Assembly (NCBI GenBank): GCA_021820105.1
Contig: JAKAED010000005.1
Coordinates: forward strand, 1-56,318
Direction of reading: 5' to 3'
Source: Actinomycetes bacterium
Lineage (GTDB): Bacteria; Actinomycetota; Thermoleophilia; Solirubrobacterales; Solirubrobacteraceae
Length of the DNA stretch: 56,318 nt
Part shown: one piece after another, positions 27,249-35,233 of the stretch
Numbering within the stretch: position 1 is the first letter of the stretch
Layout: each line of letters starts with the position of its first letter
Position numbers and translations under genes: made by a program
Notes under the pieces: generated by a model
What the model saw: only the letters and a program-made list of their open reading frames with translations
Database searches by the model: none
Told to the model about the DNA's origin: nothing

Positions 27249-27692
27249 CTAGCGGATCCAACGGTCCAGCACCATCAGCGTCTTGGTGCCGGTGACGCGG
27301 CCGGTTCGCCGCAGCCGGTTGACGACCGTCTTGAGATTCTCCACGTCGCTGACCCTGATGCGCAGCAGTGCGTCCGGGTCTCCGGCCATGGTGAAGACCT
27401 CCCGGATCTCAGGGATCTGCTCAACGACCGCAAGGATCTCATCGATGTCAGCGTCACCGGCAAAGCGCAGTTCGGTGAATGCCTCGATCGACGGGCCGAT
27501 TCGGGCGTGATCGAGCGCCACCGTGTAGCCGGTGATCACGCCCAGCCGTTCGAGCCGGTCGATGCGGCGCTTGACCGGTGCTGGTGAGAGGCTCACCCGC
27601 CCGGCAATGTCAGTGATGGTCCGGCGCGCATCCTCGCGCAGCAGGGCGATGATCTGCTGGTCCAGCTCGTCCAGTTCAACGTGCGCCGACAC
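27249..27692 (-). CDS. Lrp/AsnC family transcriptional regulator
   Basis: This 147-residue protein has the N-terminal winged helix-turn-helix LDELDQQIIALLREDARRTITDIAGRVS (about 7-34, in part) and a C-terminal RAM ligand-binding domain (FAGDADIDEILAVVEQIPEI, MAGDPDALLRIRV). Members sense amino acids and usually control divergent metabolic genes. It starts at GTG 27692. The divergent operon encodes an amino-acid dehydrogenase and a 2-oxoacid ferredoxin oxidoreductase, which are natural targets. The 172-base intergenic region contains dyads that could be its operators. Confidence 0.93.
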   Translation of the reverse strand: MSAHVELDELDQQIIALLREDARRTITDIAGRVSLSPAPVKRRIDRLERLGVITGYTVALDHARIGPSIEAFTELRFAGDADIDEILAVVEQIPEIREVFTMAGDPDALLRIRVSDVENLKTVVNRLRRTGRVTGTKTLMVLDRWIR

Positions 27693-27725
27693 CAGCCATC
27701 ACCTTAGCCGCAGATCTCGCTCTCC

Positions 27726-27774
27726 GCGCAAGAATTCTTATGCCTGTCGCCATCACAGCGCATGTTTCTTGCGC
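27726..27774. promoter_or_regulatory. inverted repeat in the Lrp/dehydrogenase divergent region
   Basis: GCGCAAGAA at 27726-27734 is repeated in inverse as TTCTTGCGC at 27766-27774. The 9-bp arms are perfect and separated by 31 bases, about three helical turns from arm to arm. The position between divergent genes suggests an Lrp operator pair; a DNA loop or wrapped Lrp oligomer could span it. Confidence 0.5.
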
Positions 27775-27778
27775 AGCA

Positions 27779-27792
27779 GCACGGATCCGTGC
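27779..27792. promoter_or_regulatory. 14-bp perfect palindrome upstream of the dehydrogenase gene
   Basis: GCACGGATCCGTGC is a perfect palindrome 73 bases upstream of the amino-acid dehydrogenase start and 5 bases from the longer inverted repeat. It is a candidate regulator-binding site; no specific protein can be assigned. Confidence 0.4.
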
Positions 27793-27864
27793 GTGCTGGT
27801 TGCGATCCTCAACCCCGTGCACTTTCCTTGTGACATCTGCAACCAGACGGAGGAGGCGGGTGAC

Positions 27865-28962
27865 GTGGCGTCCGTAGCCGGTTCAACGGATCATTGGCAA
27901 GGTGAGCAACTGGTGCTCTGTCGCGACGATGCGCGGGGCCTGCGGGCAGTGATCGCGATCAACGACACGACCCTGGGTCCGGGTCTTGGCGGAGTGCGCT
28001 GCGTTCGCTACCCGAGCGACACGGCCGCGATCTCAGAGGCGCAGCGACTGGCGGCTGCGATGACGCTCAAGAACGCGTTTGCCGGGCTGCCCTTCGGCGG
28101 CGCCAAGTCGGTGATCATCGCTCCCGAACGCGGAGTCGATCGGCGCGGGCTGATGCAGCGCTTTGGGGAGTTCGTGCTCAGAACCGGCGGCGCCTACCTG
28201 CCGGGCGTCGACATGGGCACCAGCGTGACGGATCTGCAGACAATGGCCGACAGCGGTGCCGAGGTCTCCTGCAACGCCGAGGACCCTTCGCCATGGACAG
28301 CCCTCGGAGTCGCCGCCGCGATCCGGGCCGCGATCGAACATGTGGATCAGCGCGACGGCATCCAGGGCACAAGGGTCCTGATCCAGGGCGCCGGACATGT
28401 CGGAGCGGCGCTCGCGCGCGACCTGGCCGCCTCTGGCGCGGAGATCGTGGTGGCCGACATAGACGCGGAGCGCGCCAGCCGGGTGGCCGCCGAGGTCGGC
28501 GGCAGCAACGTGGCGCCTGACGCGGTGATCAGCACCGCGTGCGACGTGCTGGCGCCATGCTCGGTGGCGAAGGTGATAGCGGCTGAGACGGTGCCGCAAC
28601 TCCGGTGCCGGATGTTGATCGGAGCCGCCAACGACACCCTCGCCGATGACGGTTGCGCAACCCTGCTGGCGCGGCGCGGGATCACCTACGTTCCCGATTT
28701 TGTCTCCAACGCAGGTGGCGTCATCCACATTCATGCACTCCGTGCGGAGCACACGGAGAAGCGCCTGCGCAGCGACGTCCTGCAGATCGGGAGCCGCACG
28801 CGTGAGGTGCTGGAGACGGCCGCCGGGAGTGATCACACGCCGCTGCAGATCGCCGTCGAGCGTGTGCGCCGGATCCTCGCAGACGCCCGCGTCGCTGCAG
28901 ACGGCGCGCGAAGCAGCGGCGCCGCGCGCCGTGACGATGCCCGGACCCTCAGCGCAGCATGA
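27865..28962 (+). CDS. Glu/Leu/Phe/Val dehydrogenase family amino-acid dehydrogenase
   Basis: This NAD-dependent dehydrogenase of 365 residues oxidatively deaminates an amino acid to a 2-oxoacid. The family core is clear: GPGLGGVR, MTLKNAFAGLPFGGAKSVI with the catalytic lysines, GVDMGTSVTDLQTM, the Rossmann loop IQGAGHVGAALARDLA, and VPDFVSNAGGVIH. Length and motifs favour leucine/phenylalanine/valine over glutamate. GTG 27865 is chosen because AGGAGG lies 8 bases upstream; the longer open frame overlaps the Lrp gene. It overlaps the following oxidoreductase gene by 4 bases. Confidence 0.91.
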   Translation: MASVAGSTDHWQGEQLVLCRDDARGLRAVIAINDTTLGPGLGGVRCVRYPSDTAAISEAQRLAAAMTLKNAFAGLPFGGAKSVIIAPERGVDRRGLMQRFGEFVLRTGGAYLPGVDMGTSVTDLQTMADSGAEVSCNAEDPSPWTALGVAAAIRAAIEHVDQRDGIQGTRVLIQGAGHVGAALARDLAASGAEIVVADIDAERASRVAAEVGGSNVAPDAVISTACDVLAPCSVAKVIAAETVPQLRCRMLIGAANDTLADDGCATLLARRGITYVPDFVSNAGGVIHIHALRAEHTEKRLRSDVLQIGSRTREVLETAAGSDHTPLQIAVERVRRILADARVAADGARSSGAARRDDARTLSAA

Positions 28963-31900
28963 GCGTCGCCACGCCACTGCGGGAGTACACGCTGGAGGAT
29001 CGCTACACCGCGAACTCCGGACCGATCCTGCTCGACGGCATGCAGGCCCTGGTCAGGCTGATGCTGGATGTGCGCACGCTCGATCAGCGCCGCGGCCACA
29101 ACACCGGCGTGTTCGTCAGCGGCTATCCGGGGTCACCGGTCGGCGGCCTGGATCTGGAGCTGCAGAGAGCCGCCCGGCATCTGGAGGCGGCGGGGATCGT
29201 TTTCCGGCCCGGTCTCAACGAGGAACTCGCGGCGACCGCTGTCGCCGGAACCCAGCTGCTGGGCGAGCTGCCAGGAGCAACCCGCGAGGGGGTGACCGGC
29301 TTCTGGTACGGCAAGACACCTGGGCTCGATCGCGCCAGCGACGCGATCCGGCACGCCAACCTCTCCGGCACCGCCCCGCTGGGCGGTGCCGTCGCGCTGA
29401 TCGGTGACGACCCACTGGCCAAATCCTCAACCGTGCCGGGTTCGAGCGAGCAGACCTGCCGGGCGCTGTCGGTGCCGGTGCTCGCACCCGGCACGATCGC
29501 GGAGCTCCTGGCGCTCGGCCTACAAGCCGTCGAGCTCTCCCGCTACGCGGGGGTGTGGGCGGGGTTGAAGATCGTCACCGACCTTGCCGACTCCTCGGGC
29601 ATGGCTGAGGCGGGGGCGTCGCTTCAGTCGCTTCCGGAACTCACGCCACGCACGCCGCATTCGCCGCCGGTGCTGCTGGCGCCCAGCAACCTTCAGGCCG
29701 AGCGAGACCTCTTCCAGGTACGGCTGGAGCGAGCCAGAGAGTACGCGGTGACGGCGCAGCTGAACCGAGTGGTGTTCGAGCCGCAGCGGCCTCGGCTGGC
29801 CCTGTTCGGTGTGGGCATCACGCAGCAGGCCGTGCTGCGCGCGCTGGCGGACCTCGGCTTCGACCGTGACGAGTGGGAGGCGCTGGGTCTGCGGTTGGTG
29901 CAGATCTCCATGCCCTGGCCGCTGGACGAGCGGCAGCTGCGTGAGTTCGCGGCGGGTGTCGACACGCTGCTCGTGGCGGAGGACAAGCTGCCGTTTGTCG
30001 AGACCCAGCTCAAGGAGGCGCTCTACCGTGTGCCGGGCGCGCCGTTGGTGCTGGGGCGCCACGATGCTTCGGGTCGTGAGCTGATCGCCGCCGGAGGTGC
30101 CGTGTCGGCCGACGATGTCGCGCGCGCCCTGGCGAGACTGCTGTCCAGCGAAGCGATCCCCGAGGCGCTCGGTGCCCGCCTGAGCGCGGCGCTGGAGGAT
30201 CACTCCCATCCACTTGACCGACTGGTCGTGGAGCCGGCCCGTACCCCGTACTTCTGTTCCGGCTGTCCACACAACAGCTCCACGCGCGTCGGCGCCGAGC
30301 AGCTGATCGGCGTCGGCATCGGCTGTCACACCATGGTCGCGCTCGAGTCGCACGACCGGCGCGGGCACGTGTTGGGGATGCCGCAGATGGGCGGCGAGGG
30401 TGCGCAGTGGTTCGGTCTGGCGCCCTTCTCAAGCCAGCAGCACTTCACCCAGAACCTGGGCGACGGGACCTTCCACCACTCGGGTTCCCTGGCGATTCGT
30501 GCCGCCGTGGCCGCCGGGGTCAACATCACCTACCGGCTGCTCTACAACGACGCGGTTGCAATGACCGGCGGGCAGCAGCCACAGGGCAAGCTGACGGTGC
30601 CACAGATCGTCGCGGAACTGGCGGCCGAGGGCGTGCGGCAGGTCATCATCACCACGCCGGAACCTGATCGCTACCGCGATGTGGCACTCACGCAGCTCGC
30701 GTCTGTGCGCCACCGCGACCTGCTGGCTCAGGCGCAGCGCGAACTGGCGTCCGTGCCCGGCGTCACCGTGCTCATCCACGACGATCGCTGCGCCACGGAG
30801 AAGCGGCGGATGCGCAAGCGCGGTCTGCTGGAGATGCCGGCGGAGCGGGTTTGGATCAACGAACGCGTCTGCGAGGGCTGTGGTGACTGCGGCGAGAAGT
30901 CCTCATGCCTGTCCGTCCAACCGGTGCAGACGCCCTTTGGGCGCAAGACGCAGATCCATCAGAGCTCCTGCAACCTCGACATGAGCTGTGTGAAGGGCGA
31001 CTGTCCATCCTTTGTGATCGTCAAGCCCGCGCCTGATCGGCATCGCTCGGGCACGCCCGCCGCCGGAGACGCTGCGACTGTCCCAGTCGTACCTGTGGAT
31101 CTGCCGGAGCCGGTGCTGCGCGTGCCCGCCGACGCCCTCGTCAGGATGCCCGGCGTGGGTGGGACGGGCGTGGTGACAGCCGCCGCGATCCTGCGCACCG
31201 CCGCGCACCTGGAGGGTCGCTTCGCCGCGGCCCTGGATCAGACCGGACTGGCTCAGAAGGGCGGGCCGGTGATCTCGGACCTGCGCCTGAGCTCGACCCC
31301 GATCAGCGGTCAGATTCGCGCCAGCCACGGCCGCGGCGTTGACGTCCTGCTGGGGTTTGACCTGCTCGGCGCCGTCACTCCACAGACCACCGCCACGCTG
31401 AGCGCCGAGCGGACCGTTGCGATCCTGAACGTGGACGTGACGCCGACCGCCACGATGGTCCTGGATGTGAGCGTGGCGGCGCCCGACCGGGAGCGATTGC
31501 TCACCCGCGTGCGGCGTCTTACGCGATCTGGGGAACTCCTCGCCCTCCCGGCCGAGGCCCTGTCAGAGCGGCTCTTCGGCAGCCACCTGCAGGCGAACAT
31601 GCTGCTGATCGGCGCCGCCTATCAGCACGGCTGTCTACCACTGCGCGCCGATGCGATCGAGCGGGCGATCGAGCTCAACGGCGCCTCCACCAGGGCCAAC
31701 ATCGCCGCCTTCCGCTGGGGACGTGCCGCCGTGGCCGCGCCTGAGGTGCTGCCCGATGAGTTCGGGCCGCACCGCGGTGAGAGCGAGGCGGGTACCGAGC
31801 CCGCGCTGCGGGAGTTGCTGGAGCGGCTCGAGCGCGAGCTGACGGCGTACCAGGATCGTGCGTACGGGCGAAGGTTCGTCAGTGATGTGCTGACCGTCAG

Positions 31901-32471
31901 CGCGGCGATCGACGCACGTCTCGGACCCGGGCCCGGAGCTGAGCGTCTGGCCTGCGCCTATGCGCGCGGCCTCCACAAGCTGATGGCCTACAAGGATGAG
32001 TACGAGGTCGCGCGGCTGCACCTGGACACGGTCGAGCAGGCGCGCCTGCGGTCCGAGTTTGGCCGTGACGCGACCGTTCAGGTGCTGCTGCATCCGCCGC
32101 TGCTGAGAGCGCTGGGCATGAAGCGCAAGCTGCGCCTGGGTCGGTCTGCCGTGCCGCTGTTCTCGGCGCTGCGCGCCGGGCGCCGTCTGCGCGGGGGGCC
32201 CCTTGACCCGTTCGGGCGGACCGAGGTACGGCGGCTCGAGCGAGCGCTGATCGGCGAGTACCGCCAGGTCGTCGCCGATGCCATGAAGGATCTGACGCCC
32301 CTGAACACGAGCGTCGTACAGGAGCTCCTTGAGCTGCCCGACCTGGTGCGCGGCTACGAGCAGATCAAGCTGGCCGGAGTCGAGCGGATGCGTGCGCGTG
32401 CCGTGGAGCTGAAGCGACAGCTTGAGGTCGCGACGCCTGTTCGCGAACCGGAGCTGACGGCAGCATCATGA
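28959..32471 (+). CDS. indolepyruvate:ferredoxin oxidoreductase, fused alpha-beta form
   Basis: This 1170-residue fused enzyme converts a 2-oxoacid plus CoA to acyl-CoA, CO2 and reduced ferredoxin. The pyrimidine-binding domain comes first (FVSGYPGSPVGGLDLEL). The TPP domain follows at about 425-620 (YFCSGCPHNSST, QNLGDGTFHHSG with the GDG motif). An Fe-S segment lies at about 635-690 (CEGCGDCGEKSSC, SCNLDMSCVKGDC). The gamma domain starts at about 725 (GVGGTGVVTAAAIL, TGLAQKGGPVISDL), and a C-terminal domain holds GLHKLMAYKDEYEVARL. The 4-base overlap with the dehydrogenase gene suggests that amino acids are deaminated and then oxidatively decarboxylated in sequence. Confidence 0.94.
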   Translation: MSVATPLREYTLEDRYTANSGPILLDGMQALVRLMLDVRTLDQRRGHNTGVFVSGYPGSPVGGLDLELQRAARHLEAAGIVFRPGLNEELAATAVAGTQLLGELPGATREGVTGFWYGKTPGLDRASDAIRHANLSGTAPLGGAVALIGDDPLAKSSTVPGSSEQTCRALSVPVLAPGTIAELLALGLQAVELSRYAGVWAGLKIVTDLADSSGMAEAGASLQSLPELTPRTPHSPPVLLAPSNLQAERDLFQVRLERAREYAVTAQLNRVVFEPQRPRLALFGVGITQQAVLRALADLGFDRDEWEALGLRLVQISMPWPLDERQLREFAAGVDTLLVAEDKLPFVETQLKEALYRVPGAPLVLGRHDASGRELIAAGGAVSADDVARALARLLSSEAIPEALGARLSAALEDHSHPLDRLVVEPARTPYFCSGCPHNSSTRVGAEQLIGVGIGCHTMVALESHDRRGHVLGMPQMGGEGAQWFGLAPFSSQQHFTQNLGDGTFHHSGSLAIRAAVAAGVNITYRLLYNDAVAMTGGQQPQGKLTVPQIVAELAAEGVRQVIITTPEPDRYRDVALTQLASVRHRDLLAQAQRELASVPGVTVLIHDDRCATEKRRMRKRGLLEMPAERVWINERVCEGCGDCGEKSSCLSVQPVQTPFGRKTQIHQSSCNLDMSCVKGDCPSFVIVKPAPDRHRSGTPAAGDAATVPVVPVDLPEPVLRVPADALVRMPGVGGTGVVTAAAILRTAAHLEGRFAAALDQTGLAQKGGPVISDLRLSSTPISGQIRASHGRGVDVLLGFDLLGAVTPQTTATLSAERTVAILNVDVTPTATMVLDVSVAAPDRERLLTRVRRLTRSGELLALPAEALSERLFGSHLQANMLLIGAAYQHGCLPLRADAIERAIELNGASTRANIAAFRWGRAAVAAPEVLPDEFGPHRGESEAGTEPALRELLERLERELTAYQDRAYGRRFVSDVLTVSAAIDARLGPGPGAERLACAYARGLHKLMAYKDEYEVARLHLDTVEQARLRSEFGRDATVQVLLHPPLLRALGMKRKLRLGRSAVPLFSALRAGRRLRGGPLDPFGRTEVRRLERALIGEYRQVVADAMKDLTPLNTSVVQELLELPDLVRGYEQIKLAGVERMRARAVELKRQLEVATPVREPELTAAS

Positions 32472-33677
32472 GCGCGCCCACTCCCTGCCGCCGTCGTGTG
32501 TCACCCAAAGAGCGGCACCACCGCTGAACGGAGCCTGCGCGATGGCCCAGCCATCCGTTTGGTTGACGAAGGTGACCTCCGTCGTACCCGCGTCCGAACC
32601 GCCGATCCTGGGCCAGGTGCGCCAGCTGCGGCCGCCGTTGAAGGTGGCGGTCAGGGAGCTCCGATCGCCTATGTAGAAGGCGGTCTGCGAATTCAGGGCG
32701 TAGAGGCCGTCGAGATAGCCGGAGAGCGGCATTGTGTCGTGGCATCCGGGCCCCGGGACGCACGCTGCGACGATCGTGTGCCAGTCCATGCCGTTTCCCG
32801 GCGTGCGCGCCAGGCTCTTGACCTGTGCGCCGGCACCGGGCTCGCTGCCGCACGCCAACCAGGCTGAGCCGTCGGGTGCCACTGAGAGTTCGGCGCCGAA
32901 GCCACCCGAAGCGCAGCTCACCTTCGTCACCTGCCAGGTGCCGGCGCGTGGGTTGAGCCTTTCGACCAGAACTCTCGGGGGAATCGGCCCGGTTGCCGAG
33001 ACTGGGCGCTCAGGCAGCGCGAGCATCAGCGTTCCATCGGGAGCCGCGGCCATCAGACTGGAGCTGCCGTGTTCCGCCCCAAGCGCCGCGAACGAGGAGA
33101 TGGTGTGGTCCGGCGGCTGTTCGGGGGCCCTGGTCCAGCTGCGTCCGCCGTCCGTCGTGCAGCTGAGCGTCAGACGGCAGCTCTGGGCTCCCGCATGACA
33201 GCTCGTTGTCAGTGCCCAGGTGCTTGCACCGGTACCGGCCAGGGCCGCGGTTCCCCCTGGCAACAGTGCCGTGCTCCAGGTACGTCCACGGTTGGCGCTG
33301 ACCCTCAGCCCCGGTCCGTAGGCGAACAGCACGCCGCCCTTGTCGAAGCCGAGCGTGCTGAACGCAGCGCCGTTGGCGCAGTTGGTATGAGCGAGCACGG
33401 CACCGCGGGCGCCAAAGCTCACGCCGCCATTGCCGGTCGGACGCGTGTACAGGGTGCAGCTGACGCGCCCCGCTCCATCACGTCGCGCGCGCTCGGTCTG
33501 AAAGAGCCCCACCCCCTGCGACGGCGAGCTGAACGCGACCCGGATCAGGCTGGTTGTGATCAGGGGTGGCCCCGCCGCGCCCGCCGACGAGACCTCGTTT
33601 GAAGGCGCACCTAATGACGCGCCAAAGAGGCCGCCGGTTGCGAGCATCAGATGAAGGACCCGGCGCCGACAGAGCAT
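32466..33677 (-). CDS. secreted BNR/YCF48-like repeat protein
   Basis: This 403-residue protein has an N-terminal signal sequence (MLCRRRVLHLMLATGGLFGASLGA) and repeated Asp-box-like motifs: SANRGRTWS, TTDGGRSWT, TFNGGRSWRTW and THDGGREWA. This is the pattern of sialidase/YCF48-type beta-propellers. No sialidase active-site arginines can be assigned, so it is probably a surface-exposed binding or structural protein. The ATG at 33677 is chosen because the frame upstream overlaps tRNA-Gly. It converges on the oxidoreductase gene with a 6-base overlap. Confidence 0.75.
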   Translation of the reverse strand: MLCRRRVLHLMLATGGLFGASLGAPSNEVSSAGAAGPPLITTSLIRVAFSSPSQGVGLFQTERARRDGAGRVSCTLYTRPTGNGGVSFGARGAVLAHTNCANGAAFSTLGFDKGGVLFAYGPGLRVSANRGRTWSTALLPGGTAALAGTGASTWALTTSCHAGAQSCRLTLSCTTDGGRSWTRAPEQPPDHTISSFAALGAEHGSSSLMAAAPDGTLMLALPERPVSATGPIPPRVLVERLNPRAGTWQVTKVSCASGGFGAELSVAPDGSAWLACGSEPGAGAQVKSLARTPGNGMDWHTIVAACVPGPGCHDTMPLSGYLDGLYALNSQTAFYIGDRSSLTATFNGGRSWRTWPRIGGSDAGTTEVTFVNQTDGWAIAQAPFSGGAALWVTHDGGREWARS

Positions 33678-33746
33678 CCGCAACCTCTCTGGCCGCCGCT
33701 TCGAAGATGATGTATGAGGCCCCTGGCGGGCCACCCACGGCGGGTA

Positions 33747-33817
33747 AGCGGGCGACGGGAATCGAACCCGCCCTAGAAGCTTGGAAGGCTTCGGTGCCAC
33801 CACAACACTTCGCCCGC
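33747..33817 (-). tRNA. tRNA-Gly (anticodon UCC)
   Basis: On the minus strand the 7-bp acceptor stem GCGGGCG pairs with CGCCCGC. The anticodon stem-loop is GAAGC-CUUCCAA-GCUUC with anticodon UCC. The T arm is GCGGG-UUCGAUU-CCCGU, and the discriminator is U, as usual for bacterial tRNA-Gly. CCA is not encoded. Confidence 0.95.
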
Positions 33818-33909
33818 GGTGATCAGTACAGCTTAGAGTCTCGCGGCGAGCTGGTGCGTTGTGATTGGCGGTTCGGTGATCCCGGTCCGCCCCTCTCAGC
33901 TGAGGCTCC

Positions 33910-33915
33910 TACAAT
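33910..33915 (+). promoter_or_regulatory. -10 box for tRNA-Trp
   Basis: TACAAT ends 11 bases before the mature 5' end of tRNA-Trp. No good -35 hexamer is seen at 16-18 bases upstream. Confidence 0.4.
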
Positions 33916-33926
33916 GTGCCGACCGA

Positions 33927-33999
33927 AGGGGAGTAGCACAATTGGTAGTGCACCGGTCTCCAAAACCGGGGGTTGCAGGTTCGAGTCCTGTCTCCCCTG
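33927..33999 (+). tRNA. tRNA-Trp (anticodon CCA)
   Basis: The acceptor stem AGGGGAG pairs with CTCCCCT. The anticodon stem-loop is CCGGU-CUCCAAA-ACCGG with anticodon CCA. The T arm has GGTTCGAGTCC. The discriminator is G, and CCA is not encoded. It runs opposite to tRNA-Gly. Confidence 0.96.
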
Positions 34000-34506
34000 C
34001 TTCGGAAGTACCTGCAGATGAGTAGTTTTGGCCGAGGGCCCAGACTTCTTCGATTGTGCTCGCAACCATCGGGTACGGTGCTTGGGTGCAACTCAGCGTG
34101 TTTGCGCAATGGAACCTCCGGTCCGGAAACCGGCGGTTGCGCCTCTACTGTCGGCAGGTGGCGTCTCCGATCTCGCATCGAAGGAGCGGCATCTCGCATG
34201 CTGTTGCAGTCAAGCGCCGCCTCCAGGGCAGGACGGCTGTTAGACGCGCGCGGACTTCGTCGCTGTGGACCTCGCCTTCGGCTCGGTTGAGGTGCCGCGC
34301 GCGGTTCCTGATTTGTGGTGGCCGCCGGACCGCTCCGTCTGCTCCCCTACCGCAGAGGCCTCGTGGCTCGCTGACAGGAAGCTCCTTCTGGTCGCATCCG
34401 CGCCTCGACCGCCATCACTCACGAGCACCTGCGACCCACCGTCATCAGCCCTAGCCGGTCAGTCAGCTCGCCGCTCGGCGTGAGCCCCTTGGACATCTTC
34501 AGACGC

Positions 34507-34577
34507 AAGTTGTCCAGCCATACACTCCACGCACTCTCTTTGAGTGCTGAAGTTGTCGCAAGTTGTCAGAAGTTGTC
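34507..34577. repeat. four AAGTTGTC direct repeats, three phased at 10 bp
   Basis: Exact AAGTTGTC copies lie at 34507-34514, 34550-34557, 34560-34567 and 34570-34577. The last three are spaced exactly 10 bp apart, so one DNA face presents the same motif three times. An inverted relative (CAACTT, in TTGCCAACTTCTG) follows near 34650-34663. Such arrays are typical of cooperative binding by an excisionase, arm-site integrase or replication initiator. Confidence 0.6.
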
Positions 34578-34815
34578 CGCGGCCGCGTGGAGAGGGCGGC
34601 GGCGCCTCGGCCCGACGGGTACGGGGGCTCTGGGCGCCTTCAGCCATCTGTTGCCAACTTCTGCCATCTCGCCAGCTCCCGTGCGTTTCGAGGGGGAAAC
34701 GAGGCTGCCCGGACTGTCTTGAGCTTCATTCGGGGTTGGTCTCAAATCCCCCGGATACCGCTGCCTGATGTCCTCGGTGCCGAGGAGGAGATGGCGTTGA
34801 CATCGCCTGTGCCAT

Positions 34816-34834
34816 GTGCAATTCTACATTGCAC
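34816..34834. promoter_or_regulatory. 19-bp palindrome upstream of the ABC importer genes
   Basis: GTGCAAT, spacer TCTAC, ATTGCAC is a perfect 7-bp inverted repeat. The half ACATTGCAC recurs exactly at 40573-40581 beside the SDR/GntR promoters, so it may bind the same regulator. It lies 400 bases from the importer start. Confidence 0.45.
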
Positions 34835-35142
34835 TGGCGGACTGAGAGGAGGCGTCTGGTGAAGGCTAAGGCTCGCGTGGCGGGTGGCTCTCGATGACGT
34901 GGTCATCGGGAGGGCCGGTGGCAATTGCATCGGCTGCTCCGTCGCGCGTCAAACATCCCCCTGGGCACGTGCCGCTATGTGTTCGAGTCCACGCTCGCAC
35001 GGTTGGAGCAGAAGCCGGCCGCGAGCTGGGACCTGGGCATCGGGACGAGGCGTCACGACTGCAGGCATCCGCGAATCCTGTCGGGGATCGTTTGAGCGGC
35101 GCGTTCTGGTTCGCGTCCGCCGCCGAGATTGAGGCCGGAGCG

Positions 35143-35175
35143 TTGGCACAACCCGCGTCCGCAATGTACAATGGC
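35143..35175 (+). promoter_or_regulatory. importer operon promoter with overlapping GntR-type operator
   Basis: TTGGCA (35143-35148) and TACAAT (35167-35172) are separated by 18 bases and form a good housekeeping promoter 62 bases upstream of the binding-protein start. The candidate operator occupies 35163-35175 (reverse complement GCCATTGTACATT) and covers the -10 box. Binding would block transcription. Confidence 0.6.
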
Positions 35176-35233
35176 ACCCATTGGATTGGAGCTTCCGGTG
35201 GGCGCAGGTAACTCCCAGCTCTCAAGGAGCGAT

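Larger units (their letters stand above)
34000..35142. other. 1.1-kb region without a convincing gene, next to tRNA-Trp
   Basis: Short open frames exist in all phases, but none has a ribosome binding site, a recognisable domain or the local codon bias, and they overlap one another. The stretch contains four AAGTTGTC copies (34507-34577) and a 19-bp palindrome (34816-34834), described separately. It may be the scar of an element once integrated near the tRNA, but I found no duplicated tRNA end and no integrase. Confidence 0.6.

Noticed and set aside
33927-33999. tRNA-Trp as attachment site of an integrated island
   Set aside because: I found no second copy of the tRNA 3' end and no integrase gene in the window, so att sites are not annotated.
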